A DNA stretch of 64,000 nt from positions 5,146,001-5,210,000 of the forward strand of contig JAGPXD010000001.1 of assembly GCA_020746995.1 (NCBI GenBank). The letters are read 5' to 3'. The notes under the pieces were generated by a model. It had not been told where the DNA came from, did no database searches, and saw only the letters and a program-made list of their open reading frames with translations. Positions 46,819 to 58,232 of the stretch are shown here, one piece after another. The translations under genes were made by a program, and so were the position numbers. Source of the stretch: Plectosphaerella cucumerina (Eukaryota > Ascomycota > Sordariomycetes > Glomerellales > Plectosphaerellaceae). Each line of letters starts with the position of its first letter. Positions within the stretch are counted from its first letter, which is position 1.

Positions 46819-47409
46819 GTTGGGAGATGAGGGGGGTTGTGTGATGGTGGTGAGCGTAAGGAATCATGGTGAAGGCAGCGAGGTCCTCGTTTTATATTGT
46901 GCTGGGAGCGAGAGAATGAGTTGCTTTGCTCGAGGGGAGGTCTGGAGATAGCGGTCGCAAGGGCGAGGCACCGGGGATGTCAAAGTCCCAGTGCGGTTGA
47001 CCATTATGCGGATATGCAGCCATCATGCGAATGTCTGTTGGTTGACGTGCTGGGTTGTATGGCATGAGGCTCGGTAGCTCGTGGTAATTGGGCCGTGTCG
47101 GGGCGCCATCTCGGAGTACAGAATTACTGCTTTGGGTAAGTCCTTATGTCCGGACATGTCCGAGCGAAGGATTGACGCGGAGTTAGTACAAAGGGTCTCC
47201 TCTTCCCCGCCGGGGTTGTTCGAGGATGTTCTCTCCGTAGATTGCCCCTAATCGAAGGTGCACAGCATTCGTCTCGACACTAAGAAACAGTAGACGGCCC
47301 GGAGCCACGTTGAGAGAAGTTACCCTCCGCTCCGACCGGCCCCGCAAAGCCACACCCGACTCCGAGTCCCACATTTCCCCCGCCTGCTCCCGACGCCACC
47401 CCCGAAGCC
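46819..47409. promoter_or_regulatory. Shared divergent promoter of reductase and Zn2Cys6 regulator
   Basis: 591 bp separate the two start codons. A perfect 12-bp palindrome, CGGACATGTCCG (47151-47162), has the form CGG-N6-CCG, the classical inverted site for dimeric Zn2Cys6 proteins such as Ppr1. It lies closer to the regulator, which fits autoregulation or joint control. Binding is inferred from the motif only. Confidence 0.5.
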
Positions 47410-49577
47410 ATGCCCGGCCTCTCACCCTTCACCTCCGTCTTCCGCGCCCACCCGGCCCCAGACGGCCAGAAGGTGACCAAGAGAAACCGCCAGGCCATCT
47501 CGTGCTCTCACTGCCGCGCCCGCAAGCTCCGCTGCGACAGGCAGCAGCCGTGCGGATCATGCATCAAGCGTGGCCATGACGAGTGCGTCTACACCGCCGC
47601 CCCCGCTGCTGCGAGTGAAGCACGCAGAGACACGAGGTTCCGGCCTGTAGGAAAGCCTCAGCAGCCAAAGCAGGAAGTCCAGATCCGACTTCAGCGGTTG
47701 GAGAAGATGGTGCAAAGCCTCCTGGGGTCAACTGAGAGCCACGCTCCTGCCCAAGACGACGCCCCCGCCTCCCCAGCTGCCCAGAACCAAACAGAACCCG
47801 CACCACCTACCACCGAGCCCATCTACCATGGCGCCACACACTGGGCCGCCTTCCTCGACGACATCCGCGAGATCCAAGTCGTCCTCAGCGCAGAAGGCCC
47901 CGAAGGCCTATCCTACTCCGGCGCCCCAGGCCAGTGCTGCCCCCAGGCCAAGCAGGACATGTTCCTCGGCGGCTTCCGCCCCATCGACCTGGACGGCGTC
48001 CTTGACAGCCTCCCTTCCCGTCAAGACAGCGACATGCTGGTGGGGACCTACTTCGCCGCCAAATACACAGCCATCCCCTTCCTCCACGTCCGCCAGTTCC
48101 AGCGCGAGTACGAAGCCTTCTGGGCCGACCCCCGCGCCACGAGCTTCCTCTGGATCAGCATGCTCTTCGCCATCCTCTCCACCGCCGTCATCGTCGTTCG
48201 CGCAAAGGGGCTAGAGCGCTCCCTCGGCTCATGCCCCGCCGACCTCCCCACCCCGGCCTTCTTTAACGCAAAGGCGGCAGAGTGCCTGGTCGCGGGCCAG
48301 TACCTCAAGAACCGGAAGTACGCCATCGAGGCCCTCCTCCTGCACGCACACACGAGCCACGTCGCCAGCCGCGAGTGCGACTCGGTCCTCTGGGCCATCT
48401 TCGGCCTCGCCACCCGCCTGGCCCAGAGGAGCGGCTACCACCGCGACCCTGCCTCCCTCCTACGCCAGGGCCGCATCACCCCCTTCGAGGCCGAGATGCG
48501 TCGCCGAACCTGGTTCTTCGTCGAGGCGTTCGACCTCCTCCTCTCCTTCCAGCTCGGTATGCCGCCCATCGTCCACGCCGCCGAGTGCGATACCCAACCA
48601 CCTGGGAATCACCCTGACGACGATTTCGACGAGCACACGACGGTCATGCCCGCGCCCCGGCCGCCACTGGACGCAACCCCGGCCCTCTACTACGCTGAAA
48701 AGACCACCCTGTGCCGCATCCTGCGTAGAGTAATCCAGCACGCCCTCCGCGTCGACCGCCCCTCTAACGCCGAAGCCCGCATCCTCCACGCCGAGCTCTC
48801 CGCATGGCGTGCCGCCCTTCCACCCTGCCTGCACCTCAACACCATCCGTTCCTGCAGCTTCGCCGACGAGCCTCACATCATCATGCACCGCCTGCTGCTG
48901 GACCTGATGTACTGCAAGGCCCTGTGCGTCTTGTACCGCCCCTACCTGAGCACCGGCCGGGACGATAAGTCTCTCGACGACTGCCGGGCCGTGTGTCGCA
49001 CCGCCGCCCTGCGGATGCTCAACCTCCAATTCGAGTTCGACACGGAGACCCGCCCGGGGGGTAGGCTGTATCAAGACCGATGGATGCTGTCGAGTTTGAC
49101 GCTGCATGATTTCAAGGTCGCTGCCATGGTGCTGTGCCTGGACCTGAATGAGTCGGGCGGCACGGGGTGAGTTCACACTTTGCTTCCTCTCTGTGGCCGT
49201 TTTCCTCACACTTTGCTAATGACAATAGCGCCGGAGTCGACCGCGCCAAAACGATTGAGACGCTGCGGACGGCCAAGAATATCTGGAGCGAGCGTGCTGC
49301 GGCCTCGCCCGACGCAAAACGCGCTTCAGCCGTCCTTCGAGCCATGCTGCGACGCCTTACGGACGAAACCCCGCCGGAGCGATCACCTGGGGGTGAGAGT
49401 GCGCCGACCGAGGGCAGCGAGGGCTGGTCCGAGTCGACCCTCGACGGCATGGGCGATATGGGCTGGCCGCTCGCTGATTTTCAAAGCCAGGACGCAGACA
49501 TGTGGTCGTTTGGGCTTGATGACCTGGCTTCAATGGATTATGGCATGTACAGCCTCGCAACCCCCACTGGGGGCTAG
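47410..49577 (+). CDS. Zn2Cys6 transcription factor with fungal-specific (MHR) domain
   Basis: Exons 47410-49166 and 49229-49577 with a 62-nt intron give 701 residues. The zinc cluster has Cys 32, 35, 42, 48, 51 and 59 (ISCSHCRARKLRCDRQQP), followed by a basic linker and a short dimerisation helix (IRLQRLEKMVQSLL). The middle-homology region includes SFLWISMLFAILSTAVIV, ALLLHAHTSHVASRECDSVLWAIFGLATRLAQRSGYHRDP and RRRTWFFVEAFDLLLSFQLGMP, all typical of the fungal_trans domain. The second exon adds an acidic tail ending GLDDLASMDYGMYSLATPTGG, a possible activation region. Likely partner: the divergent reductase gene. Confidence 0.92.
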
Positions 49578-49679
49578 ACGGGAAAAACGTATTTGAGACA
49601 CTCATGGCGGAATACACACGTGACGAAAGGAAGTACACACTGGAAATGGAGGAGAGGTGCTTGTTCTGTTGTGTCTGCC

Positions 49680-52052
49680 TCATGCCTCGGGCTTGGCTGT
49701 CGAGGTGCCCTCTGGCAGACCTTCAACAGTCTCTGGCTGCCGGTTACTCATAAACATCTCGATCTCCCGGAGGACCGACTCCTTCCGGGCGACCTTGGCA
49801 AACGCGCGGGTCGTGTACTCGTCAGCCTGAAGGCCACGCTCCTCGATCCCGCGCAGCGTAGCCATGACTTTGCTAGCATTCTGGACGCGAACGTACCCGC
49901 TGAGCAGCGTGTTCCACGTCACGAGCGTCGGCTGCATGCCATTCTCCCTCATCATGGACACAATGCGCTCGCCCGACGCCGTCTCGCGCGCAGCCATGAA
50001 CCCGTGCAGGAGGATGCTCCATGTGTACATGCTGGGAGCCGGGTGCGAGGGGGCATCAGCCTGTGCACCCAGAGCCCCCAGGACATCCACGCGAGCGCTG
50101 GGCGCAGGTGCAGGAGAAGGTGCCGGTGCCGGCGCCGGCGAAGCTGCCTGCTGCGCCTTCTTCGCCTTGAGCATGTCGCCGATGACGTCCAGTGCGGCCC
50201 GCAGCATGCCCGGGTGCTCACACAGCCTGGCGATGACCACGTCGTGCAGCAGGGTGCCCTTTTCCCGCACAAAAGTCGCGTAGACTTTGTCGCCCCTGGC
50301 GATGAGTTGGCGGATGTACGAGTAGAGCGACAGCACACTCGATGCTTTGGACAAGCTCCTGACGTAAGCAATGTACATGAGAGCCAGCGTGGTGCCCGTC
50401 GGGTGCAGCTTCTCGGGCACGGCGGCCACCGCCTGCTCCAGGGCTGGGAAGAGCCGAGACGGTCGCTCCCAGTGCTGTCGTATGCTGGGACCGGGCTTGG
50501 CAAACGCCGCCAGGTCGACAGGAATGAGACGCTGAAGCGGTTCCACGTGGAAGACGCGCGAGTAGTAGTACAGCATGGGGAAAAAGGCCGGCACGATGCG
50601 CGGTGCATTCGCTGACGGGCGGGCCGAGGCGACCACGGAGAAGTCGTAGACGCAAGACAGCAGGCCGTTGAGGAAGGGAACGTCGAGAACCCCGCAGTCA
50701 ACCGCCATCTTGGTCGGCCTTTCTATGTTAGGCACGGACGAGGCTTGCCTGCCGCCTTCGAGTAGTGTCGAGACGAGTACAGCGTCGGGCTCGATCTTGT
50801 GCGAATCCATGATCCCTACCACCGCCCAGGCTGTGTCCAGGCGGCCGGCGGCACACAAGGATCGAATGAGGGCAGTGAAGTTGATGAGGTTTGGCGTAAG
50901 CCCGCTCCGTAAGAGCGTCTCAAACGCCTCGACGGTCCAGGGCGTTGCTTCCTGCTCTTCCTGCTGTGGCTTCGACGAGAGAATGGTGGTGCAGAGGCTT
51001 GCCCAGGAGGGTGTTGCTAGGTCGACGGCCCCGACATCGGCCATGGCCGTAGCAATGCGCAGGGCGTCATCTCTATGTGCAGGGTCTTTCGCCAGCCGAG
51101 ACGCGAGGTGGAGCAGGGTGTTGGGATGCAGCTTGTGGTTGTAGGCCATGGATTTGGAGTAGAGGTCGTGAAGCTTCGAGATGTCGATAGTTGAAATGAC
51201 TTGATAAAACACGGACTGGCGGAAGATAAGCCGGGTATCTTCCCGGTCGTGATACAAGGCTAGAAGATCGGTCACCGTGTTGGCGAGCCTATCGGCATGA
51301 CGACCCGGTTCGGGGGGTGGGTGTACGTTCTGCCACACGGCCAAAAATTGTATGACGTCTTGCACGGCGTAGCCCGGCGGGAGAGGGTCTAGCGTTGCGC
51401 GGAGGACCTCGAGGGCATTCTCGGGGCAGGAGCCCAGGGCTGACGACATGATATTGGGCCAGATGCGCGCCCGTCTGTCGGGGTCGAGGGTCTGCCATGC
51501 AGCGGCCATGGCCTCAGAGGAGTCGTGGGACAGCAGCCACTTCAGCTTCCGGATCTGGTACCTGGCGTTCGGCTTCCAGTTCTTCTGCCGCACCCATTTG
51601 ACCAGCCCGTGGCGGACCTTGTTCTTCCAGGACAGGAACTTGGCGACCTCCTCCCTGCTCATGGCCCTGACCTTGTCGTCGCTGAGGGAGGACCGCTGGG
51701 GCTTCCTGTTATGTTTTCGAGGGACTGCCGCGGATGGTGTCGGAGCAGCCTTGTTGTTATTCCACTCGAGATACCGGTCGCTAACGACATCATCCTTGTT
51801 CTGCCGGGAATCGGCGGATGCTGCTGCTTGTATCGGCTCGTGGTCCAGTCTAGCCGTCTGCTGATCGGCCGCCCGAGGCGCCGAAGACGTCGAGAAGCCC
51901 TTGCGGCATTGCAGGCACTGATTTCGACTGCTTTGCTCGGTTGAATGTGATAGGAGGAGGCCCAATGTCGGTGCCTTTCGAGAGGAAATGCGTGGGATAT
52001 GGCCCTGCTGGGCGAGGCGGAGGAGCCACGGCCTGGAGGCGGCCGAAGCCAT
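49680..52052 (-). CDS. Mitochondrial pentatricopeptide-repeat protein
   Basis: A single-exon frame; the start at 52052 (MASAASRPWLLRLAQQGH) is preferred to the upstream ATG at 52082 because it begins the targeting peptide. About 790 residues. PPR units are visible, for example SGLTPNLINFTALIRSLCAAGRLDTAWAVVGIMDSHKIEPDAVLVSTLL and, near the end, TYTWSILLHGFMAARETASGERIVSMMRENGMQPTLVTWNTLLSGYVRVQNASKVMATLRGIEERGLQADEYT-like helices. An Ala/Pro tract separates the two groups. Such proteins bind organellar RNA and support mitochondrial mRNA stability or translation, as Neurospora CYA-5 does for cox1. The exact RNA target is not predictable from the repeats seen. Confidence 0.85.
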   Translation of the reverse strand: MASAASRPWLLRLAQQGHIPRISSRKAPTLGLLLSHSTEQSSRNQCLQCRKGFSTSSAPRAADQQTARLDHEPIQAAASADSRQNKDDVVSDRYLEWNNNKAAPTPSAAVPRKHNRKPQRSSLSDDKVRAMSREEVAKFLSWKNKVRHGLVKWVRQKNWKPNARYQIRKLKWLLSHDSSEAMAAAWQTLDPDRRARIWPNIMSSALGSCPENALEVLRATLDPLPPGYAVQDVIQFLAVWQNVHPPPEPGRHADRLANTVTDLLALYHDREDTRLIFRQSVFYQVISTIDISKLHDLYSKSMAYNHKLHPNTLLHLASRLAKDPAHRDDALRIATAMADVGAVDLATPSWASLCTTILSSKPQQEEQEATPWTVEAFETLLRSGLTPNLINFTALIRSLCAAGRLDTAWAVVGIMDSHKIEPDAVLVSTLLEGGRQASSVPNIERPTKMAVDCGVLDVPFLNGLLSCVYDFSVVASARPSANAPRIVPAFFPMLYYYSRVFHVEPLQRLIPVDLAAFAKPGPSIRQHWERPSRLFPALEQAVAAVPEKLHPTGTTLALMYIAYVRSLSKASSVLSLYSYIRQLIARGDKVYATFVREKGTLLHDVVIARLCEHPGMLRAALDVIGDMLKAKKAQQAASPAPAPAPSPAPAPSARVDVLGALGAQADAPSHPAPSMYTWSILLHGFMAARETASGERIVSMMRENGMQPTLVTWNTLLSGYVRVQNASKVMATLRGIEERGLQADEYTTRAFAKVARKESVLREIEMFMSNRQPETVEGLPEGTSTAKPEA

Positions 52053-52610
52053 GAGGGTAAAGTACAGAAGAACGAAATGCAATCAATGTTGTACAAGAAG
52101 AGCCCACAGTGCTATGGTCGTAGCATCGTCGACGGGTGTCAAGACCGCGGAGGCGTCGAAAGTAGGTCGGTGCCCAAAGCGAAAGGGCTTGTATGGTCGG
52201 TCACTAAAGGAATGAAGCTCGCGGTCTTTCCCGTCTTCTTCGGACGTCGTTCGCGACTGGGCGAAACGGGTAGGCGAGAAACTTGAAAGTGGGCCCCTTC
52301 TCCCGCCTTAGCGCAGCGCACCTCGGCCGCCAGGCGCGCTAGCGGCTCAAATCCCTGCTGTGGCTCAGGTCCTTCAGCACCTCACACACTGACTGGTCCT
52401 GCCTGGCCAATTGCGCGCCTGCGCCCCGCGACTTCAGTGCCACTGGACATTCGCGATTCTCAGCCTTCCCTGCATCTCTACCTGCACATCAGATGCCATA
52501 CAACGCATACCTCACAATCGACACGCACCACGACACCCGACCACCAGCATACGCTCCTTCGCCCACTACTCAGTACGCTCATTAGAACACCACCGCACAC
52601 AGCAGCCGCC
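52053..52610. other. Divergent promoter between PPR and Cwf18 genes
   Basis: About 0.56 kb between two outward-facing genes. An in-frame upstream ATG at 52437 of the Cwf18 frame is in sequence without coding character and is taken as leader. Confidence 0.5.
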
Positions 52611-53228
52611 ATGTCGAGCTCGCACGCCAGTCTGAGCGCGGCCTCTGACGACCGCAAGGCCCGCCTCGCAAAGCTCAAGAACCTCAAGCGCAAACAGCCG
52701 ACGGACGAGATCGCAGCCCCAGAGTCGGATCACGCCGCCACGCCACCCGCAGAACCCGACGTCTCCAAGCTACACCTCTCCGGCCGCAACTACGATCCCG
52801 AGACGCGGGGCCCCAAGCTCGGCTTCGAGGCGCCACCCATCCAGGACCTGGACAAGCCGACGCTCGAGGAGCAGGCCGCCGAAGTCGAGGCTGAAGTCAA
52901 GCAAAAAGCTGCAGAAGACGCCGCCGACGACAAGGGCATCGACCTGTTCAAGCTACAGCCCAAGAAGCCCAACTGGGACCTCAAACGAGACCTGAACGCG
53001 AAGCTGGAAATCCTCAACGTGCGGACCGACAATGCCATCGCGCGGCTGGTCCGCGAGCGCATCACAAACGCACAAAAGACAGAGGCCAAGACAAAGTCGA
53101 TACCGGAAGGCGATGGCGAAGCAACGGGTCTGGACGGCGTCGCCCTGGTCGAGGGCCTCCGCGTCCGCGAGCGGGAAGAGGAGGAGGACGAGCGGAGGGA
53201 AAGAGAAGAGCAAGACTTGGGTCTTTAG
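52611..53228 (+). CDS. cwf18: Spliceosome-associated protein Cwf18 (CCDC12 family)
   Basis: A single exon of 205 residues, started at the ATG 52611 (MSSSHASLSAASDDRKARLAKLKNLKRKQ), where the conserved part begins. Cwf18/CCDC12 is a small helical component of the activated spliceosome (NTC-related). Conserved blocks are LHLSGRNYDPETRGPKLGF, the acidic EAEVKQKAAEDAADDKGIDLFKLQPKKPNWDLKRD and LNVRTDNAIARLVRERI. The C-terminus is a charged Glu/Arg helix ending EEQDLGL. It converges on the zinc-knuckle gene with only 91 bp between the stop codons. Confidence 0.9.
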   Translation: MSSSHASLSAASDDRKARLAKLKNLKRKQPTDEIAAPESDHAATPPAEPDVSKLHLSGRNYDPETRGPKLGFEAPPIQDLDKPTLEEQAAEVEAEVKQKAAEDAADDKGIDLFKLQPKKPNWDLKRDLNAKLEILNVRTDNAIARLVRERITNAQKTEAKTKSIPEGDGEATGLDGVALVEGLRVREREEEEDERREREEQDLGL

Positions 53229-53319
53229 AATCGGCCGTCTGCCGGCATGAATACCCCTACCATGGCATCCCTCGCTGGGAAAATACAATAAAACCTAGGA
53301 TACCCCACGCCCTGTTTCT

Positions 53320-54251
53320 CTACCTTCCTTGGTTCATGGACCGCGTGAGCGCCACGCGCTGGCTGAAGGGGCTAAGACTGCGCTCTCGAGGCGGCTCTCG
53401 GGGCGGCTCCTGCCGCCGGACTGGCTCGTCCACAACCCGGCCGCCGCCGCGCGGGTGTCGTGGGCCATCGCGATCGTCGAAGCGTCCGCCGCCCTGGCGG
53501 ACGGGAGATCTGGACAGCGACCGTCCGCTACGCACGCTCCGATCCGGGCTTCGCTCGCGGTACCGCTGCTCGCGTCGCGGAGGGGGTGAGTAGCTATCCC
53601 TCGAGAGGGATCGCTGTCTGCGCGGCGGGGCATCTGCTGGACTGTGTCTCCTGACTGGTGACCGCGAGTAGTCGCTCTCGGGGCTTAGCGACGGCCCATC
53701 ACGGCGTCGTGAAGGTCCGGGGGAGTCGTGGCGCGGTGGTGGCAGCGGTGAAGGCGACCGCCGCCGGCGAGGCGGCGACGGTGAGCGCGAGTGACGTGTG
53801 GATACGGTCGAAACTGAATCAAAGGAGGCTGATCTCTGGCGCTTCGGCGGCGCTCCCTCGTCATCTGAGCTTTCATCCCTCGCACGCAGCTTAGCCCGCT
53901 CGGCTTCCTTCTTCGCCAGCTCCTCGTCGGCGACGCCTTTCCTGGGAAAGGTTAGAGGGAATGCTTTGTGTGGGATGAGATGGCTACTCACTTTCTTGTG
54001 AGTTCCTCGGGTTTGTCATTGGTGAGCTTGGGCATCAGCTTTGGGTTGCGCAACTGTTGCGTCCTTGAGGGCCGTGAGACATAGGGGCGAGTCTGGCTGG
54101 GCTCCTTGCACTCATACGAGTAGTGACGTTCTGGAAGTATTAGCAAGGGACTAAATCGGACGGGTCATGTCCACATATCTCGTTTAAGGCACTTCTGACA
54201 CTGGACATTGGCAGGAGTCGCCTGTCGAGGGCCGCCTCGACCTCTGTACAT
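53320..54251 (-). CDS. ZCCHC10-like zinc-knuckle/SR-rich protein with an unusual first intron
   Basis: Exons complement(54179-54251), (53992-54127) and (53320-53941) give 276 residues. The start MYRGRGGPRQATPANV leads into a CX2CX4HX4C zinc knuckle (Cys18, Cys21, His26, Cys31; CQKCLKRGHYSYEC). Next come RPYVSRPSRTQQLRNPKLMPKL and a lysine/glutamate helix (KKGVADEELAKKEAERAKLRA). The rest is rich in RS and RSPS (SRSPSPPRRRRSPSPLPPPR). As with animal ZCCHC10, it probably binds RNA in the nucleus. The first intron (54128-54178) has no GT..AG solution; exon ends fit an AT..AC intron, which restores the conserved Gly-His and the knuckle spacing. The second intron (53942-53991) is normal. Confidence 0.8.
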
Positions 54252-55541
54252 TCTGGTGGCGGTGGCGGTTTCGAATTGAGGGAATCGGGGGTTTTATGGT
54301 ACTCGCGCAAAATAGCTCTCCTGAAATATGTGTTGTGGGCGTATCGAGATTCAGCGACGAGAATGGCGGTAGAGGACGATGTGTGTTGGTGACAAGCAGG
54401 TCCTGCCGGTCTCATCTCGACGATTCCGCAAAGCTTGATGACCTAAGGCCAGGCATCTGAAAGTGCACCGCCACAGCAATACCGGCGCTAGTCCACTTCC
54501 GGTTACCGGGGCGGGCAGCCACGTTCGCTGACAGGGCGGGCGGGCACCGTTTGGTTTGGTCTGAGGTGGTTTGGTTTGCACGGCCGCCGACGTTCAGCAC
54601 TCGGAGCGAGTCTAGTTTCTTTGGGAGGGCTCCATTTGTTTCTCGCCAACCTGAGACCTCCATCCCCAGAGTCCTCGCTCGCCATTGCATTTGCCCATTC
54701 ACATTCTTGTCTCTCGACAAACCCCCTCCTCGCCCCCCTCGTCTTCTTTCCCCCCTCCTCAGCCTGCTGCTGTGACCACGCGGCTGCGACGCACCAGGGG
54801 ATGGCAGAATCTTGACCCGCCCGCTCAGCTCTATCGACCACAATACGCTTCACACCCACCAGCTTCGCATTAAACGGATCCCGTTTGTCCCACACTCGAT
54901 CCGTCCATTTTTAGGGTAAGGCTGCTGCTATCCTGTGCAATCCACGACCGGGCACAGCCATCATCTTGTTTCCGTCTCGCCCGCCTCTTCTCACGCACCC
55001 GCCCGTTTCGAGCTCGTCACACAAGTTCTCTTCTTCTTCCTAACCTCGTGGGCGCAGCACTGCCAATGCGACAGCGTCGCTTGCACAGAAAGAAACCCGC
55101 GCGGCGAGCTTGAAGAATATTTCCTTACCCGCTCCCACCCCTCTTCGTCCGGCGCTTCATTGCGATCCCCTCGTCCCAGACTGCAACCTCTCGAGCTTTG
55201 CCGCTGACACTACTGGTCCAGATCGATACCACAGACGTACAAACATCGACGGCAACCTGCTGGAGGAGATCCAACTTCGGAATCCAATACCACCCTCCGA
55301 GCACCATGACCCAGATGTCACGACAATGATCCATTGCGCCTCCCGCACTTTCTCTGTCTGTCTGCCTTGATACGCTTCGTTCCTTGACCCGGGATCGTCT
55401 TTAATCCGCCTCGCCTGCCATTCTGGTACGATTCGCCCGCTCGCGCTCGCGTCACGACCCATCTCTGGTCCGACGACCCCGCCAGCCGACCCTCATTCTA
55501 CCACATACAGCTCCTTCCGTTGGTATAACAAAGCATTCGAT
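54252..55541. other. Divergent promoter and long leader before the R3H gene
   Basis: About 1.29 kb between outward-facing genes. From about 54640 the plus strand is pyrimidine-rich (CTCCTC and CCCCCTC runs), suggesting a long 5' leader for the R3H gene, possibly with leader introns that I cannot place with confidence. Frames in it lack motifs. Confidence 0.5.
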
Positions 55542-58232
55542 ATGGAGACTTCCACGCCGTCGCAAGACTTGCCACGGCCCTCCTTCGCCAAGGTACGCTC
55601 AGCTCGAGACCCTCGATCGCAGCAGGCGACCGCAGTGCCTAACCCGACTCTCTCGCAGGTCGCCGCCGCTTCTGCTTCGAAAGACAAGGCCCCGTCGATC
55701 AGCGCGGTCCGCCGCGTGACTCCCCCAGGCCAGGAGGGTTCGGACCTTCCCAAGACCTCGGCCGCTCCTCCTCTGGCCGTTACCCCTCAAATCCCGCCCA
55801 TCGCCAACGGGTCAAGCAAGAAGACACCCCCCGCCAACCCCGCGCTGGGCGAAGCTCCGGGACCCAAGGCAGATGGCGTCGACTCCATTGTCGAGGGACT
55901 GAAGGAGTTGCGCGCCGGCGCTCGGACGCCCAGCCTCGTTGTCAATGGAAGCGCGGCCAGCTTCACAGATAAGGTCAAGATGCTGCACCGCGACGGGTCT
56001 GACGAGTCCCAGCGGGCCGACTCCAACTCAGAGCTCGGCACGAAGCCGCCGAGCCTTGACGGGAAGAGCATCACCTCGGGCACGACCTTTGCTCTGGACG
56101 AAAAAGAGTCCCTCCGCCCCGACGACAGCGCTAGCGTCAAGGCCGCCGCCGCCGAGGACGATGATGCCTTCTCCTTCCGAGGCCCGCTGCTCCCGAACTC
56201 GCGCATGGGCTCCGACCTGGCTGCCAGGGCTAGGGGTATCCAGCTGGGCGACATGCCTGAGCGCCGCCCTCTGCTCGTTACCTCGGGCTCTCAGAGCCAG
56301 GGCCTGGCCACACCTCAGAGCGCCTCCTCGGACCAGCAGAACACATCGTCCAAGGCAAACATGGCTAAGATCACTGATTTGTCTAACTACATGAACACTC
56401 TTCACGGTCAGACGCCCGACGAGAAGCTCCTGGAGGCCATGTCGTCGCAAAAAGACCGCCTTTTTGTTCTGCGACTCGAAGCCGAGCTCATCAAATTCGT
56501 CACGAAATCAAAGTAGGCCCCTCTCATCTCGGCTCTCCTTCGTTACCAGACGCTGACCTTAACACCAGGGAGCCCTTCATGGACTTCCCCCCTTCAAATT
56601 CTTTCTGCAGGATGCTCACACACAAGCTGGCCGACTACTACCACATGACCCACCAGTTTGAGCCCCGCATCCAATCTGTTCGCATTTTCCGAACGCCGTA
56701 CGCCCGCGTGCCAGAGTCTCTGGCCAACCTGGGCATCCCCGAGCCCAAGGTTGAGGCCCCCGCTCCTGCTGTCCTTCCTCGCAAGATCATGCGGCGCGGT
56801 GAGGAGAATGGCACGGGAAGCGGTTCTCCCTCAAAGGCCGCCTCCGAAGTCGGAAACGACGGAAAGGAGAAGGGTGCCACAAGCAATCAGAAGTATGTTT
56901 TCGACCGATCCAGACAATACCAAGGTTACACCTCGCTGATTGCCACAGGATGACCCGCGAAGAACGAGAGGAGGCCTACAACAAGGCGCGCGAGCGTATC
57001 TTCGGCAGCTCTGAAAAGACTGGCGAAACTACACCCGGTATGGCCCACAGTTGATCACATTCTTTCAACACAGACTCTGACATGTGCCAGATCAAGAGGG
57101 CGAGAACGGCATCTCGAGGGCCAGCTCCGTCTCAGCCAAGGACAAGGCGAACGCCAACAAGAGAGGCAAGAACAAGCAGAGGCGGGACGACACAGATAGC
57201 CTCGACTCCAGGCATCTCTACGGCCCCTTCGGGCCCCAGCAATCCTGGGCACAGCAGCCGCAGTATGCGCCAGTCGCCAACCACCAATATCCAATGGCCA
57301 TGCAGCAACCCTACAACGGGCAGATGCAGCCGATGTATCCCCCCCAGCCGCCTCTGGCCTACCCTGCCCACATGCACCCCGCCGGGTACCCCCAGTACCA
57401 GCCGGCGGCCCAGGGAGTACGTTTGACACCGCAGTTTTGACGAACATATGCTAACGCGTATCAGTACCAGGCTCCTCCTGTGCAGCCTCAACAGCCGCTC
57501 GGACCCGGGCAGCCTCTGCCGCCGAGGCCCCAGATGGGTGGCCCTCCTGGCGCCATGTACGGCTCGCCTGTTCCGGCCGCTCCCCAGCCGGCATGGCAGC
57601 AGGCTTACAGTCCCAACGTGCCAGCGCCGGCTCTCCCAGGTCCGACCTCCGCTGGCGCCGTACCGTATGCGCCCCGAGGCACGTCGGCACCACCGTCAGC
57701 ACCCACCATGCCGTACGCCTATGGCCAGCTACCTGCGCACCTCAGCCCGAATGACCCCAAGAGCCAACACCCCATCCCCGGGAGCTACAACCGCCATGCC
57801 TTCAACCCCAAGACGCAGTCCTTCGTCCCCGGAGGCGCCATGGGCCCGATGCAGCAGCCGCAGCCTCCGTTTAGTGCACCCGGCTCTCACCATGGCAGCC
57901 CGCAGATCCCATCGCCTCACCTTGCGTACAGCGGGTATCAGCCCACGGGCCCTGCGGCGGGTTACGGCGCGCCTGGTGCATATGGCATGGCCCGGCAGGG
58001 CTCCAGCAACTCCATCCCTTCCTACCACTCCTCGGCTGGCGGGCATCACCCCGGTGTGCAACAAGCGCCGCCGACTGGCCCCAGCTACACCTCGCAAGGC
58101 CTCCCCCAGAACCCCCCTCCTCATATTCCAAACAAGCCGGCGCCTCCACAGGGCCCGGCCGGCCAATTTGGCCACTTGCCTCAGTACGGCAACCCGGCCA
58201 CGTTGCCTCAGAAGCCAAACACGGGCCTCTAG
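55542..58232 (+). CDS. R3H and SUZ domain RNA-binding protein
   Basis: Five exons, 55542-56512, 56569-56892, 56949-57037, 57091-57416 and 57465-58232, give 825 residues. All introns are 48-56 nt GT..AG. The R3H core spans the first junction: KDRLFVLRLEAELIKFVTKSK followed by EPFMDFPPSNSFCRMLTHKLADYY, with Arg338 and His342 of the R-x3-H signature. The SUZ-type region follows (RKIMRRGEENGTGSGSP, then REEREEAYNKARERIFG in the third exon), a phosphate- and RNA-binding helix pair. The N-terminus and the long Pro/Gln/Tyr-rich C-terminus are disordered and prion-like. Relatives bind single-stranded RNA or DNA in the cytoplasm and associate with mRNA control. Confidence 0.9.
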
